DNA of 64,000 bases from Acidobacteriaceae bacterium (GTDB lineage: Bacteria; Acidobacteriota; Terriglobia; Terriglobales; Acidobacteriaceae), in assembly GCA_903642225.1 (NCBI GenBank), contig CAHJWI010000013.1, positions 24,575 through 88,574 on the forward strand, written 5' to 3'. Below are positions 19,767-28,943 of the stretch, one piece after another. The number at the start of each line of letters is the position of its first letter. The first letter of the stretch is position 1. Under the pieces are notes generated by a model. The model was not told the DNA's origin. It worked only from the letters and a program-made list of their open reading frames with translations, and made no database searches. Made by a program: the position numbers and the translations under genes.

Positions 19767-20558
19767 TCAGCGCGCCGTGTAACACCCGTCGGAATTTGAC
19801 ACCGCCAGCGGCACGCCAAACAGCGCGGACAGCCGTTCACCGGTCAGCATCTCCGCTGCCGCGCCGTCGCCCACAATGCGGCCCTCCCGCATCAGCAACA
19901 CCCGCCGTATTGCCGGCACTATGTCCTCCACATGGTGCGTAATCAGCACAATGCCAGTGCCCTGCTCTGCCAGCTCTTGTAGCGTCCTCCGCAACTCCCG
20001 CTGCGCCGGCAGGTCGAGCGTGTTGCTCGGCTCGTCCAGCAGTAGCATCCGCTGCGCGCCGTTGCCGCTGGCCGCTAACGCCCGTGCAATCATCAGCCGC
20101 TTCTGCTGCCCGCTTGAGAGGGTTCGTAGCGGCCTCTCCGCCAGGGCCTCGACACCTGCATCCACCATCGCCTGCTGCGCCCGTTCCCGCATCTCGTCCG
20201 TTACCTGCAGGTTGGGCCACAGTCGAGCCGCAGAAAAAAAGCCGCTCAGCACGATCTCCCGCGCCGGCACGTCTAGTGCATCACGCACGGGTGCGTCGCT
20301 GCTCACCACACCCATCATCCGGCGCAGCAGCGTCACATCCCACCGCGCCCGTCCAAACAGCTTCACCTTCATGCCCGGCTCAGCCAGCGGGTATAGCTCG
20401 CAGGTCAACGTCTTCAGCAGGGTCGACTTGCCGCACCCATTCGGCCCAACAATGGCAACCGACTCTCCGGCGGCAACTTGCAGGGAAACATCGTGCAACA
20501 CATGCGCGTCCCCACGCACGACATTCACACGGCGCAGGTCCACCGCAAACTCGCTCAC
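19767..20558 (-). CDS. ABC-type ATPase subunit, orphan
   Basis: ATP-binding protein of 263 residues with complete motifs: Walker A GPNGCGKST at 38-46, signature LSSGQQKR, Walker B MLLLDEPSNTLD and H-loop THH. Overall it resembles cytoplasmic ATPases of the ModF/YlmA kind and metal-uptake ATPases. No permease or binding protein is adjacent, so a transport role is unproven. The C-terminus (GCYTAR) is short. It is divergent from the oxidoreductase gene at 20667. Confidence 0.78.
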   Translation of the reverse strand: MSEFAVDLRRVNVVRGDAHVLHDVSLQVAAGESVAIVGPNGCGKSTLLKTLTCELYPLAEPGMKVKLFGRARWDVTLLRRMMGVVSSDAPVRDALDVPAREIVLSGFFSAARLWPNLQVTDEMRERAQQAMVDAGVEALAERPLRTLSSGQQKRLMIARALAASGNGAQRMLLLDEPSNTLDLPAQRELRRTLQELAEQGTGIVLITHHVEDIVPAIRRVLLMREGRIVGDGAAAEMLTGERLSALFGVPLAVSNSDGCYTAR

Positions 20559-20666
20559 GTGCTATGCACCGCAGGCGCAGCCGTCTTCTTTTCTATCAAC
20601 CCCGCAGCAGCACTCATCGTTATCCAGCGAAGACCTTTACTCAAAACAAGCATCCCACTCCCTAGT

Positions 20667-22100
20667 ATGAAGCGAGCCAACATCGTCGGCAGCGGTCCCA
20701 ACGGCCTCAGCGCAGCTATCGCCCTTGCACGCGCTGGCGTCCAGGTCACCGTCTTTGAAGGTGCGGACCAGCCCGGCGGCGCCGTTCGTACCCAGGAGGC
20801 GACCCTTCCCGGCTTCCGCCACGACATTGGCTCGGCCGTCTACCCGCTCGGCATCGCCTCACCTTTCCTCCGCTCCCTTCCCCTCGCCGAGCACGGTCTC
20901 CGCTGGATCGAGCCCGATATCCCCCTCGCCCATCCACTGCCTGACGGCGACGCCGTCGCCCTTCTGCACTCGCTGGACGCTACCGCCGATCTCCTCGGCC
21001 CCGACGGCCCCGCCTACCGCAAGCTCATGCAGCCGCTCGTCGCCGCCTGGCAAGACCTCATCCACGACGTGCTCGGTCCCGTCTTCCACATACCGCGTCA
21101 CCCCTTTGCACTCGCCCGCTTCGGCCTCACTGGCCTGCAGCCCGCGCTCAGCACCGCCCACCGTCTTTTCAAGACAGAGCGTGCCCGCACCCTGTTTGCC
21201 GGCATGGCCGCCCATGCCGTCGTCCCGCTTGATTTTGCTGCGACCACCGCCGTTGCCCTCACCCTTGGTGTCACCGCCCACGCAGATGGCTGGCCCATCG
21301 CCGCAGGCGGTGCCCAGTCGCTCACCGGCGCTCTCGTCAGCATTCTTCAGTCCTACGGTGGCACAGTCCACACCGGTTCCTTCGTACAGCGCCTCACTGA
21401 CCTGCCACCCGCCGACTGCACCCTGCTTGACGTCACGCCCAGCCAGTTCCTCACCCTCGCCGGCAACGCCATCCCTGCTGAACGCACCCGCCCCTACCGG
21501 CAGTTCCAGCACGGCCCCGGCATCTTCAAGCTCGATTGGGCCCTCTCCGCACCCATTCCCTGGCTCAACGACCTCTGCCGCAACGCCGGTACCATCCACC
21601 TCGGCGCATCGGTACACGAGATAGCCGCCTCTGAAGCTGACAGCTGGTATGGGCGGCCGAACGATCGACCTTTCATCCTGCTCTCCCAGCCCAGCCTCTT
21701 CGATCCCACCCGCGCTCCCGCTGGCCAGCACACCGCCTGGGCTTACTGCCACACACCCAACGGCAGCACAGCCGACGCTACCTCCTCCATCGAAAACCAA
21801 ATCGAGCTGTATGCCACCGGCTTCCGCAGTACCATCCTGGCGCGCAATGCACGCAACGCCGCCGCCATGCAGCAGTGGGATCCCAACCTCGTTGGCGGCG
21901 ACGTCTCCGGCGGAGCCATGACTCTCGCCCAACTCCTACGCCGTCCCCGCCTGCCGCCCTACAGCACGCCTCTCCCTGGCGTCTACCTTTGCAGCTCTTC
22001 CACGCCGCCCGGCGGCGGAACCCACGGTATGTGTGGCGCACTGGCCGCCGCGTCTGCCGCCGTCGGAACACTCGGCATGTCCCTGCCCCCGCTACGCTGA
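20667..22100 (+). CDS. Phytoene-desaturase-like FAD oxidoreductase
   Basis: Flavin amine-oxidase/phytoene dehydrogenase family (COG1233 type), 477 residues from ATG 20667 (MKRANIVGSGPNGLSAA). The dinucleotide-binding GSGPNG is at residues 8-13, with EGADQPGGAVRTQE after it. The C-terminal FAD block reads GVYLCSSSTPPGGGTHGMCG. The frame is open upstream, but the Rossmann motif fixes the start close to this ATG. No carotenoid synthesis genes are nearby, so the substrate is unknown. The tRNA-Leu gene follows 84 bases later. Confidence 0.8.
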   Translation: MKRANIVGSGPNGLSAAIALARAGVQVTVFEGADQPGGAVRTQEATLPGFRHDIGSAVYPLGIASPFLRSLPLAEHGLRWIEPDIPLAHPLPDGDAVALLHSLDATADLLGPDGPAYRKLMQPLVAAWQDLIHDVLGPVFHIPRHPFALARFGLTGLQPALSTAHRLFKTERARTLFAGMAAHAVVPLDFAATTAVALTLGVTAHADGWPIAAGGAQSLTGALVSILQSYGGTVHTGSFVQRLTDLPPADCTLLDVTPSQFLTLAGNAIPAERTRPYRQFQHGPGIFKLDWALSAPIPWLNDLCRNAGTIHLGASVHEIAASEADSWYGRPNDRPFILLSQPSLFDPTRAPAGQHTAWAYCHTPNGSTADATSSIENQIELYATGFRSTILARNARNAAAMQQWDPNLVGGDVSGGAMTLAQLLRRPRLPPYSTPLPGVYLCSSSTPPGGGTHGMCGALAAASAAVGTLGMSLPPLR

Positions 22101-22184
22101 CTCTTTCGCGCCTCCCGTGACTGTCATCCAGCCACTCGGCGATAATCAAGAACGGCAGCATCGCACGGTAAGCCGCGCACGACC

Positions 22185-22273
22185 GCCCGGATGGTGAAAT
22201 CGGCAGACACAGCGGACTTAAAATCCGCAGACCTTAAACGGTCGTGGGGGTTCAAGTCCCCCTCCGGGCACCA
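22185..22273 (+). tRNA. tRNA-Leu (anticodon UAA)
   Basis: Class II tRNA with acceptor stem GCCCGGA pairing TCCGGGC, anticodon stem GCGGA/TCCGC and loop CTTAAAA (anticodon TAA). It has a long variable arm (GACC/GGTC) as expected for leucine, a T-arm GGGGG/CCCCC with TTCAAGT, and an encoded CCA end at 22271-22273. It reads UUA and, by wobble, UUG. Confidence 0.97.
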
Positions 22274-22306
22274 CAAAAGGTCATGCTTGCGAAGGCACAT
22301 ATGAAA

Positions 22307-22349
22307 GAGCCAATACCGATCCGTCTTTCCCGGGGATCGGTATTGGCTC
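22307..22349. terminator. Perfect 16-bp hairpin between tRNA-Leu and the GH6 gene
   Basis: GAGCCAATACCGATCC at 22307-22322 pairs without error with 22334-22349 across an 11-base loop. It sits 33 bases after the tRNA and 20 bases beyond the convergent GH6 stop. On the minus strand the stem is followed by TTTC; on the plus strand by ATAGTAAG. It most likely ends the GH6 transcript and may also stop the tRNA transcript. Confidence 0.75.
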
Positions 22350-22369
22350 ATAGTAAGTAAACGTGACAG

Positions 22370-23737
22370 CTAAAACGCACTGTTCTGCAGCAGCGTGCAC
22401 GCAATGGGCTCGGAAAACTGGCCTGCGGGTGGTCCTCCGTTGCATGTTCCGTCTGACGTACCCGGGTTCTGCACCCAAAGATATCCGTCCAGCAAACCAG
22501 AAGCCATACCTTGCGACGGCAGTCCCAGGCCACGGTTTGCCGGATTGCACCACTGGTGGTCCCACGTGGCACCGACTCCATTTCGGCTGGTATCGACTAC
22601 ATAGTGCTTACCACCCGTAAACCTGGAGATCTTATTGCCGTAATCCACGTTACTTTGCAGACTTTCATAGTTACTTACATTCACCGCAAAGCCCGCCGCC
22701 TGACTTACTCCAGCACCCGTTAACGCCTTGGCCATTTGGGCAGCATTGATCCCATTCGGCGGGCCGCCATCCAGGTACACAACTGCATTCGGAGCGTTCT
22801 GCTTTAGACTGGATATCGCGTACTGCAGCAGGCTCAGGCGTTCAGATTGCTGCCCCTGATTCAAACAGCCCTGGGTGTTGTACTGGGTCAAGGAATCTGG
22901 TTCCAGCACGATCACCGCCTGGCCGCTTCCGATACCGCTTGCAAAGGCATCGATCCAGTCTCGATACGCACCAGCGTTGGCCGCACCACCACTGGAATAC
23001 CCGCCACAATCACGATTGACGATGTTATATACCGTCAGAATCGGCACTGTCCCGCTAGCTGCCGCACTCTGCATCACCGTCGCCACATCCCCTGCCGGAT
23101 TCCAATTCCAGTTGCCGAACCACGTCGACTGTGCCTGTGCCGCAATCTTGCCAATCGACTGGCCGTTGGAACAGCCCTGCCAGCTGTTTTGTCCTGCGGC
23201 ACTGTAGGAATTTACAAAGAACTTCATTCCAAAAAGCGGATTTCCCGCGGCGGGTACCTGTGCCGCCGCCGTCGCCAGCGGCGTCAATAGAATGCCGGCA
23301 AGGTTAAACGCCTGAACGGGTGATCCGGCTGCAATTCGCAGGATCGATCGGCCGGCGGGGAGTGTGACCGTGCTGGCCGTATCCAGTTGAAAGTTGCTCC
23401 AACCCCCGGTACTTGCCAGCGACGCCGGAGCCTGGGCATCGCCCGACACAAGTATCGTCGCCGTCCCGCTCGTGGGCGTGCCGTTGGAATAATAGAGCTG
23501 CAGGGAGTACGTTCCACCAGCACCGGCGGACAGCGCATATTCGACATATCCGTTCTCTTGCAGATCTCCCCAGATGGCGGGGCTACCTGGATAGAACGTG
23601 TAGCGGCTCGCGCTGCTGTATAACGCCACATTCAACCCCGTTGCTGAGGTCGAGCTCACTGGCATCACTTGTGCCCTTGCCGTCGCTCCTAGCGCCAGCG
23701 CACAGATTATCCATAAACAGCTTTGCAAAATGCGCAT
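22370..23737 (-). CDS. Secreted glycoside hydrolase family 6 (cellobiohydrolase/endoglucanase)
   Basis: Predicted to hydrolyse beta-1,4-glucan outside the cell. The 455-residue protein has a signal peptide (1-22), then a beta-rich region (about 24-150) like a CBM6/35-type carbohydrate-binding module, then the GH6 domain (about 168-455). Active-site segments are YNIVNRDCGGYSSGG with the likely proton donor Asp243, IVLEPDSL with Asp281, and the late VVDTSRNG and WDHQWCNPANRGLG. The paired cysteines are typical of GH6. It is a single gene ended by a strong hairpin at 22307-22349. Cello- or endo-mode cannot be told from sequence alone. Confidence 0.9.
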   Translation of the reverse strand: MRILQSCLWIICALALGATARAQVMPVSSTSATGLNVALYSSASRYTFYPGSPAIWGDLQENGYVEYALSAGAGGTYSLQLYYSNGTPTSGTATILVSGDAQAPASLASTGGWSNFQLDTASTVTLPAGRSILRIAAGSPVQAFNLAGILLTPLATAAAQVPAAGNPLFGMKFFVNSYSAAGQNSWQGCSNGQSIGKIAAQAQSTWFGNWNWNPAGDVATVMQSAAASGTVPILTVYNIVNRDCGGYSSGGAANAGAYRDWIDAFASGIGSGQAVIVLEPDSLTQYNTQGCLNQGQQSERLSLLQYAISSLKQNAPNAVVYLDGGPPNGINAAQMAKALTGAGVSQAAGFAVNVSNYESLQSNVDYGNKISRFTGGKHYVVDTSRNGVGATWDHQWCNPANRGLGLPSQGMASGLLDGYLWVQNPGTSDGTCNGGPPAGQFSEPIACTLLQNSAF

Positions 23738-24295
23738 GCATTCCTCTTATCCCGTTTAGGGATTGCTGCGGACCCACATGCAGTGAGTCCCGTTTCGAAT
23801 GGGTAAAGGCAAGCTGAAGAAGAGAAATCAGAACGCAGGAAACACTTCGGGAACTACCGTCTCACTCCGAAGGAGCGGATCTATATTTGCCTTTGGTCAA
23901 AGTCTAATCAGCGTGCGCGCATCGTCACCATACCCATTTTTTCCCGGAATCGGGTAAGAAGTTCCTCAAAGGCACGACGCTCCGTTTGCATTCGCAGGCC
24001 GTGATTACTGAGCCGCTCGGCCGCATCTTACTCGAGGGCTTAACCAAGTCTGGCAAGCTACCCGAAACCTCTACCTCGACGGCATCACGCACGCATCCCC
24101 CTTTGGTGTAAGTAATCCGTTACAGAACAACTTGCGCTTCCAGCCAAACCCAACAACAGGCCTATTCCTGAATAAAACAGCATGTTACCGGTGGGTGAAC
24201 ATGCCCCGAACTACCGTAACCGAGCCCCAAAGGTAGCCTTGTGTCACGTCATGTTCATGTGCTTATCATGAGCTTTACTCTACGGAGTTGATTCA
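23738..24295. other. 558-base intergenic region with degraded coding-like sequence
   Basis: It holds the upstream region of the minus-strand GH6 gene and of the plus-strand kinase gene, whose ribosome binding site GGAG lies nine bases before ATG 24296. No intact gene was found. Between about 23900 and 24185 several short frames on both strands look protein-like but are cut by stops; see the separate pseudogene entry. Confidence 0.6.
23908..24183 (-). pseudogene. Possible decayed small gene or repeat remnant
   Basis: On the minus strand, ATG 24183 opens 32 codons beginning MLFYSGIGLLLGLAGSASC, which looks like a secretion signal. The coding look then moves to a second frame (GTG within about 24093, VRDAVEVEVSGSLPDLVKP) and to a third frame that ends at 23908 with a charged helix-like stretch (RRAFEELLTRFREKMG). 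On the plus strand, the overlapping frame ending near 24110 also reads like protein (KGTTLRLHSQAVITEPLGR). This mixture fits a frameshifted gene or a degraded interspersed repeat. No family was recognised, and chance in GC-rich DNA is possible. Confidence 0.25.
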
Positions 24296-27200
24296 ATGGA
24301 TTCGCATTATCTGCCGCATCCCGACGAGAGTCGGTATGAATCTCTTTGGCAAGAAGAGCCTCCACTTCTCTTCGTGTTGGTCGTCGTTATAGCTTCTGCC
24401 GATGCGCAGGCGCAGCTTGCCAGTTTGGCTGCGCAGCTTAAGCCGACATCTGTCCAGACCGCCTATCTTTTTCTATGTTCGTCAGCCGACCAAAATGCCG
24501 CGGCGCAGATCTTCGCCGCATCGTCCGCGCTCCCCTGCCTACTCGCCCAAAGTGGTGAGCGGCTCGCATCAGACAGCATCTACCTTGTCCCCTACCAGTC
24601 ATCCGCGACGGTGCACGACGGTAACGTCTATCTGACACCATTGAGCACGGAAAACACGTTTATCCAAGGGACAAACGCTCTTCTAGAGTCCGTCGCTCTC
24701 CAGCACAAGTACCTCACCGTCGCGGTGAATCTTGGCGATCAGACCAGCACAGAATTTGCCTCTATGAGCCAGGTTCGCGAAGCAGGTGGACTCGCCCTGC
24801 AGGCCCTTGCGGCAGGTCGCCTGCAAGCAGCGGATGCTATAGCTCTCACCGGTAGCTACGACGCCGTCTTTTCATCGGACGCGTTGCCTGCTGAACTACT
24901 ACGACTTACAACGGGGATCAATCCGTTTCAAAACAGCAACAACTCCTGTCTCAATGGTGAGACAGTTCAGCCGGTACTTACTCTTTTACGCACACACCTG
25001 GGAATTGACTTACAAGGATATTGCCTGTCCATCATCTGCCGTAGGCTTCACAGGCGCATGCTTCTGCGGATGAAGGATAGGTCCACCTATTACACGTTGC
25101 TGCAATCCTCTTCTACCGAAGTACAAAAGCTTGGCTCCGATCTCTTAATGCCGTTCACCCGATTTTTTCGAGACGCCGAATGTTGGACTACTCTCAGCGA
25201 CCTCGGTCTTCCCCGCCTTTTCGCACTGGGTGAGGGCAAACCAACGCGCATCTGGAGTGCCGGCTGTTCCACCGGCGAAGAGGCTTACTCCCTGGCCATG
25301 CTGTTGGTCGAGCATCAAACGAAGACAACCTCACCAGTGCCGTTCGTCATCTTTGGTACCGACGTCGATACCACCGCTCTACTCGCCGCCAGAGCTGGCC
25401 TTTACAGCCACACCATCGAACAGGAACTGTCACCTGAGCGCCTGAAACGCTTCTTCATCAAGGAGGAGCGCGGGTACAGGGTGGTGTCTGAGCTCAGGGA
25501 CATCTGTATCTTCTCGGACCATAACCTGTGCTTTGACGCCCCTCTGGCCGATGTCGATCTACTCGTTTGCCGTAACACGATCGGCCTCTTCGATCATCCT
25601 CTTCAGGAGCAGGCGATAGTCAACATCCTGTATGCCCTGGCACCTCAGGGCATCTGTATGCTTGGGAAGGCAGACGTGACGGTGGGCCTGGATAGCCACT
25701 TGACCCCACTGCACGCAGGCCACCGGTTATACTTCAAGGCTCCCACAACGATGGACCGAAACACCGCTCAGACCCGGCCACAGACGGCACCCAAGCCGCA
25801 GGCCACAGATATGGAAAGTTTACCCACGCAGGACATGCGCAGCCCTGTGGCAATGCCTGGCGCGCTTCAACGATACGCAAACAGCGTCGTTTCTACACGC
25901 TTCGGTCCGCCCGGCATCATCGTCGACAGCAGTCTTAACGTTATCGAGATCAGAGGTGAACTCGCACCTTTCATTCAGGTCTCGGCAGGGCTCGCCAGTG
26001 GAAAGCTGCAGCAACTCGTTAAACCGGTACTCGCAAGCAGCATCTTTGATCTTGTCCAGCAAGCGACACCCGGTAACGCACCGCTTTCCAGCAATTGTCT
26101 GCTCCCCGGCTTCACAGAGAGTGTCACTATAGAGGTGTTGCCTCTACCCACGGACAGCCTTGAAAGGCTATTCTTTCTCGTCCTCTTGCAGGGGGGTGCA
26201 ATGGCCCCGGAAAACGCCGCTCGCAATATAGTTTCACCCACGAGAAGCTCAGCAGACTCCGTCAGCTTTGTCCCGGAGCCCTCCTCGAGTTCCTCGGTCA
26301 TAGATGCCGACCAGCAGACAAACAAGGAGCAGGAGAGCCGCCGTGAAGAGAGAACCGCCGCTCAGCGTCCCATCGCACCCGCGCCTACATTGTCCCTTAA
26401 CGAGCAACGAAACTCGCGTTCAAACGCGGCCGGCACGCTCGTGCAGCAAGCCGTACAGATCGAGGCAGAAGGCCCTGCCCACCGGGTTAACGCAGAAGTG
26501 ATCGGCCTGATTGCAAGTTCTGACATTCCTCTGCTGCTGTTGACCAAGGATTTTGTGATTCGCCTGTTGTCTCCACCCATGGCGGACATTCTTGGACTCA
26601 GCCCATCCGACGTCGGAAAAGTTCTCACGACGCTCGATCTGCACCTGAATGACTTCGGTCCTATAGAACCCCTTCTCACAGAGGTTCTGCAGACTCTGCG
26701 CACACACGAGCAGGAAGTCCAGGATCGCCAGCAGCATTGGTTCAGACTTGTCATACGCCCCCACCGGGTTACAAACGAGATTCGTGGTCTGGTCGTCATG
26801 CTTGTGGACATCGACACCGAACGGACGCTTCGCCATCAACTCATCCACGCACGCGACTTCGCAGCGTGCATTCTGCAGCAGATTCCGGTGCCCCTCGCAG
26901 TTCTGCATGCTGATTTAAGTTTCCGTTCTGCAAATGCCGCATTCCAGAACGTCACGGGGTCAGCAAACCAAATCTTGACTGGCTGGTCGCTGCAGAACTT
27001 CACACAGAGATTTTGGGGTGTCTCAGCCGACGAAACCGAACTTCACAAATTGGAAGCGCTACCCATCGGCGGTCTCATCGAAACCGAGTTCAGCACGCGC
27101 TCCGCACCCGGACAAACACTTCTGATCAAGGGTCAAGCCCTGCTCAACGGCACCGCTCGGGTCGTGCTGTTGCTGGTTGAAGACGTAACGCTCCGGCGAG

Positions 27201-27934
27201 AAACCGAACGACTTCTCGCCCGTCAGCAATCCGCACTCACTGACCAGCTGAAGAACAGAGACACCCTCCTGAAAGTGACGCAGAAGGAGTTGCACGATCT
27301 GGCACAGCATCTCTTTACCGTTCAGGAGCAGGAGCGGGAACGTATCGCCAGCGAATTGCACGACGATGTCAGCCAGCGCCTCAGCCTTCTGCACATGGCC
27401 TGCGACCGGCTTTCGCAGCTGCATCATCCACCCGCTGAAGCAGCGGAGATCAACAGCATTACGCAGCAGGTCCAATCTCTTGCCAGCGACGTACGCGTCA
27501 TGTCTCACAACCTTCATCCGGCGCTGTTAAAGCAACTTGGCCTGGTTGTCGCTCTCAAATCCCTGGTCGATGATTTCCGCGAAAAAGAGAATCTGCCCGC
27601 CACCTTGACCTCCACCATCGGCGCGCTCCAGCCCTCTGATCTGGCATCCACCACGTGCTACCGCGTCGTTCAGGAAGCTCTCCGCAACGTCGCAAAGCAC
27701 GCCGGGCAAACACACGTCAAAATCAGCCTCGATTCCATGGATGACCTGCTCCGGCTTCAGATCCGTGACTTTGGCAACGGCTTCGACCAGGGCTCCTCTG
27801 TCCCTCAATCAGGTCTGGGTCTCACAAGTATGCGAGAGCGAACCCGTATCGCGGGAGGCACGTTCTCCATTACGTCCACACTGGGGGAAGGTACCGTCAT
27901 CGTGGCCGAAGTGCCGGCAGGAATCGATGCCTAG
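24296..27934 (+). CDS. CheB-like/CheR/PAS sensor histidine kinase
   Basis: A 1212-residue soluble multidomain sensor. Domains in order: a CheB-methylesterase-like region (about 20-215) that lacks the catalytic GASAGG serine motif (IASADA instead) and the histidine; a CheR methyltransferase (about 225-485) with TRFFRD near 287 and the SAM motif SAGCSTGEEAYS near 320; PAS-like regions at about 522-600, 738-845 and 855-960; a coiled coil; a HisKA_3 phosphoacceptor with His1022 (SELHDDVSQRL); and a HATPase (about 1120-1208) with NVAKHAG and GLGLTSMRERT. Such fusions are known, but here the esterase part appears dead. The response regulator overlaps its end. The exopolysaccharide locus that follows may be its target; this is inference. 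Confidence 0.88.
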   Translation: MDSHYLPHPDESRYESLWQEEPPLLFVLVVVIASADAQAQLASLAAQLKPTSVQTAYLFLCSSADQNAAAQIFAASSALPCLLAQSGERLASDSIYLVPYQSSATVHDGNVYLTPLSTENTFIQGTNALLESVALQHKYLTVAVNLGDQTSTEFASMSQVREAGGLALQALAAGRLQAADAIALTGSYDAVFSSDALPAELLRLTTGINPFQNSNNSCLNGETVQPVLTLLRTHLGIDLQGYCLSIICRRLHRRMLLRMKDRSTYYTLLQSSSTEVQKLGSDLLMPFTRFFRDAECWTTLSDLGLPRLFALGEGKPTRIWSAGCSTGEEAYSLAMLLVEHQTKTTSPVPFVIFGTDVDTTALLAARAGLYSHTIEQELSPERLKRFFIKEERGYRVVSELRDICIFSDHNLCFDAPLADVDLLVCRNTIGLFDHPLQEQAIVNILYALAPQGICMLGKADVTVGLDSHLTPLHAGHRLYFKAPTTMDRNTAQTRPQTAPKPQATDMESLPTQDMRSPVAMPGALQRYANSVVSTRFGPPGIIVDSSLNVIEIRGELAPFIQVSAGLASGKLQQLVKPVLASSIFDLVQQATPGNAPLSSNCLLPGFTESVTIEVLPLPTDSLERLFFLVLLQGGAMAPENAARNIVSPTRSSADSVSFVPEPSSSSSVIDADQQTNKEQESRREERTAAQRPIAPAPTLSLNEQRNSRSNAAGTLVQQAVQIEAEGPAHRVNAEVIGLIASSDIPLLLLTKDFVIRLLSPPMADILGLSPSDVGKVLTTLDLHLNDFGPIEPLLTEVLQTLRTHEQEVQDRQQHWFRLVIRPHRVTNEIRGLVVMLVDIDTERTLRHQLIHARDFAACILQQIPVPLAVLHADLSFRSANAAFQNVTGSANQILTGWSLQNFTQRFWGVSADETELHKLEALPIGGLIETEFSTRSAPGQTLLIKGQALLNGTARVVLLLVEDVTLRRETERLLARQQSALTDQLKNRDTLLKVTQKELHDLAQHLFTVQEQERERIASELHDDVSQRLSLLHMACDRLSQLHHPPAEAAEINSITQQVQSLASDVRVMSHNLHPALLKQLGLVVALKSLVDDFREKENLPATLTSTIGALQPSDLASTTCYRVVQEALRNVAKHAGQTHVKISLDSMDDLLRLQIRDFGNGFDQGSSVPQSGLGLTSMRERTRIAGGTFSITSTLGEGTVIVAEVPAGIDA

Positions 27935-28580
27935 ACCGCGGGTCATCATCGCAGATGACCACGCTCTCATGGCCGAGGGGATCCAGCGCCTGCTGGCAGC
28001 CCATTACGACGTCATCGGTATCTGTTCCAACGGCAGAAAGCTTGTGGAAGAAGCCCGCGTGAAAAATCCAGACATCATCGTTCTGGATATCGGCATGCCG
28101 GAACTCAATGGAATCGAAGCGGCGCGACAGCTCAAGCTGTGGTCCTCGCGGGTTCGACTTGTTTTTGTCACGCAACAACTGGATCTTGACTATCTTCGTG
28201 CCGCCTTTCAGGCTGGCGGCCTCGGCTACGTTGCAAAGCAGTCAGCCTCTACGGAACTCATCACCGCCGTCAAAAGTGTCTACTACGGACGCCCGTTCGT
28301 TACCCCTCTGCTGGCCGATACCATGACAGCGGTCGAGCTCGAGCGTGCCACCACCGGTCAGCTGCCCGGCAAAATGGTCCTCACCGCGCGACAAAGAGAG
28401 GTCCTTCAACTGGTCGCCGAAGGCCGCACCGTCAAAGAGATTTCAAGCATCCTCTCCATCTCGCCAAAGACCGTGGAATATCACAAGAGCGCGTTGATGA
28501 ACGAGCTTGGCCTTCGCACCACTGCCGAGCTCACAAGGTATGCCCTGGCACGCGGACTTCTCTTGCACCGCGACACATAA
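27927..28580 (+). CDS. NarL/LuxR-family response regulator
   Basis: Partner regulator for the preceding kinase, overlapping it by eight bases. ATG 27927 (MPRPRVIIADDHALMAEG) gives 217 residues. The receiver domain has the acidic pair Asp10-Asp11, the phosphoacceptor Asp54 (VLDIGMPE) and the conserved lysine in YVAKQSA. The C-terminal LuxR helix-turn-helix is complete (LTARQREVLQLVAEG, KTVEYHKSALMNELGL). It probably dimerises on phosphorylation and binds promoters. The nearest downstream candidates are the exopolysaccharide genes on the same strand. Confidence 0.92.
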   Translation: MPRPRVIIADDHALMAEGIQRLLAAHYDVIGICSNGRKLVEEARVKNPDIIVLDIGMPELNGIEAARQLKLWSSRVRLVFVTQQLDLDYLRAAFQAGGLGYVAKQSASTELITAVKSVYYGRPFVTPLLADTMTAVELERATTGQLPGKMVLTARQREVLQLVAEGRTVKEISSILSISPKTVEYHKSALMNELGLRTTAELTRYALARGLLLHRDT

Positions 28581-28943
28581 GCCCAACGAGCCCCAATGCC
28601 GCACTCCTGCAGGACGGCCTCGGCGTGAAGCTGCAGCTGCGAGATGCGTGCGTTAGTGTCCGCCAGCTCACGCCACAGCCGCAGAACTCAGGAAATCACT
28701 GGCGCGTTGCCTTGCTTGATCGCAATGTAGGCAATAAGCGGCATTGACGACAATGGCCAGAAATGTAGGCAGTAGACGCTTTTAGTCCAACAGCCTACCC
28801 ACATACTCAGCTTAGTTACAAACGACAAGGGTACTTCTTGCCGTTGCCTTTAATCACCCCGCTCCGCGGGATCTGTTTTCCTACTCTGCCTGGCTTGTAA
28901 TTTGCTTACCTTCCGCGTGAAGGGGCTTTCGAGGTGCGACACT
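28581..28943. other. Leader and promoter region before the exopolysaccharide locus
   Basis: About 360 bases without an intact gene. A small hairpin CCCGC-TCC-GCGGG lies at 28858-28870 and is followed by ATCTGTTTTCC, so it may act as a weak terminator or attenuator before the locus. On the minus strand at about 28570-28760 one frame reads protein-like (for example LADTNARISQLQLHAEAVLQ) but is broken by a TGA at 28688-28690. It may be a gene remnant or chance. No clear sigma-70 promoter could be named. Confidence 0.45.

Noticed and set aside
19767..20558. Assignment of the ABC ATPase to molybdate or iron uptake
   Set aside because: Only general ATPase motifs are seen and no permease or binding protein is adjacent.
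28570..28760. Minus-strand coding-like frame with one TGA
   Set aside because: Short, overlaps the end of the response regulator gene, and the protein-like look may come from GC bias; not strong enough for a gene call.
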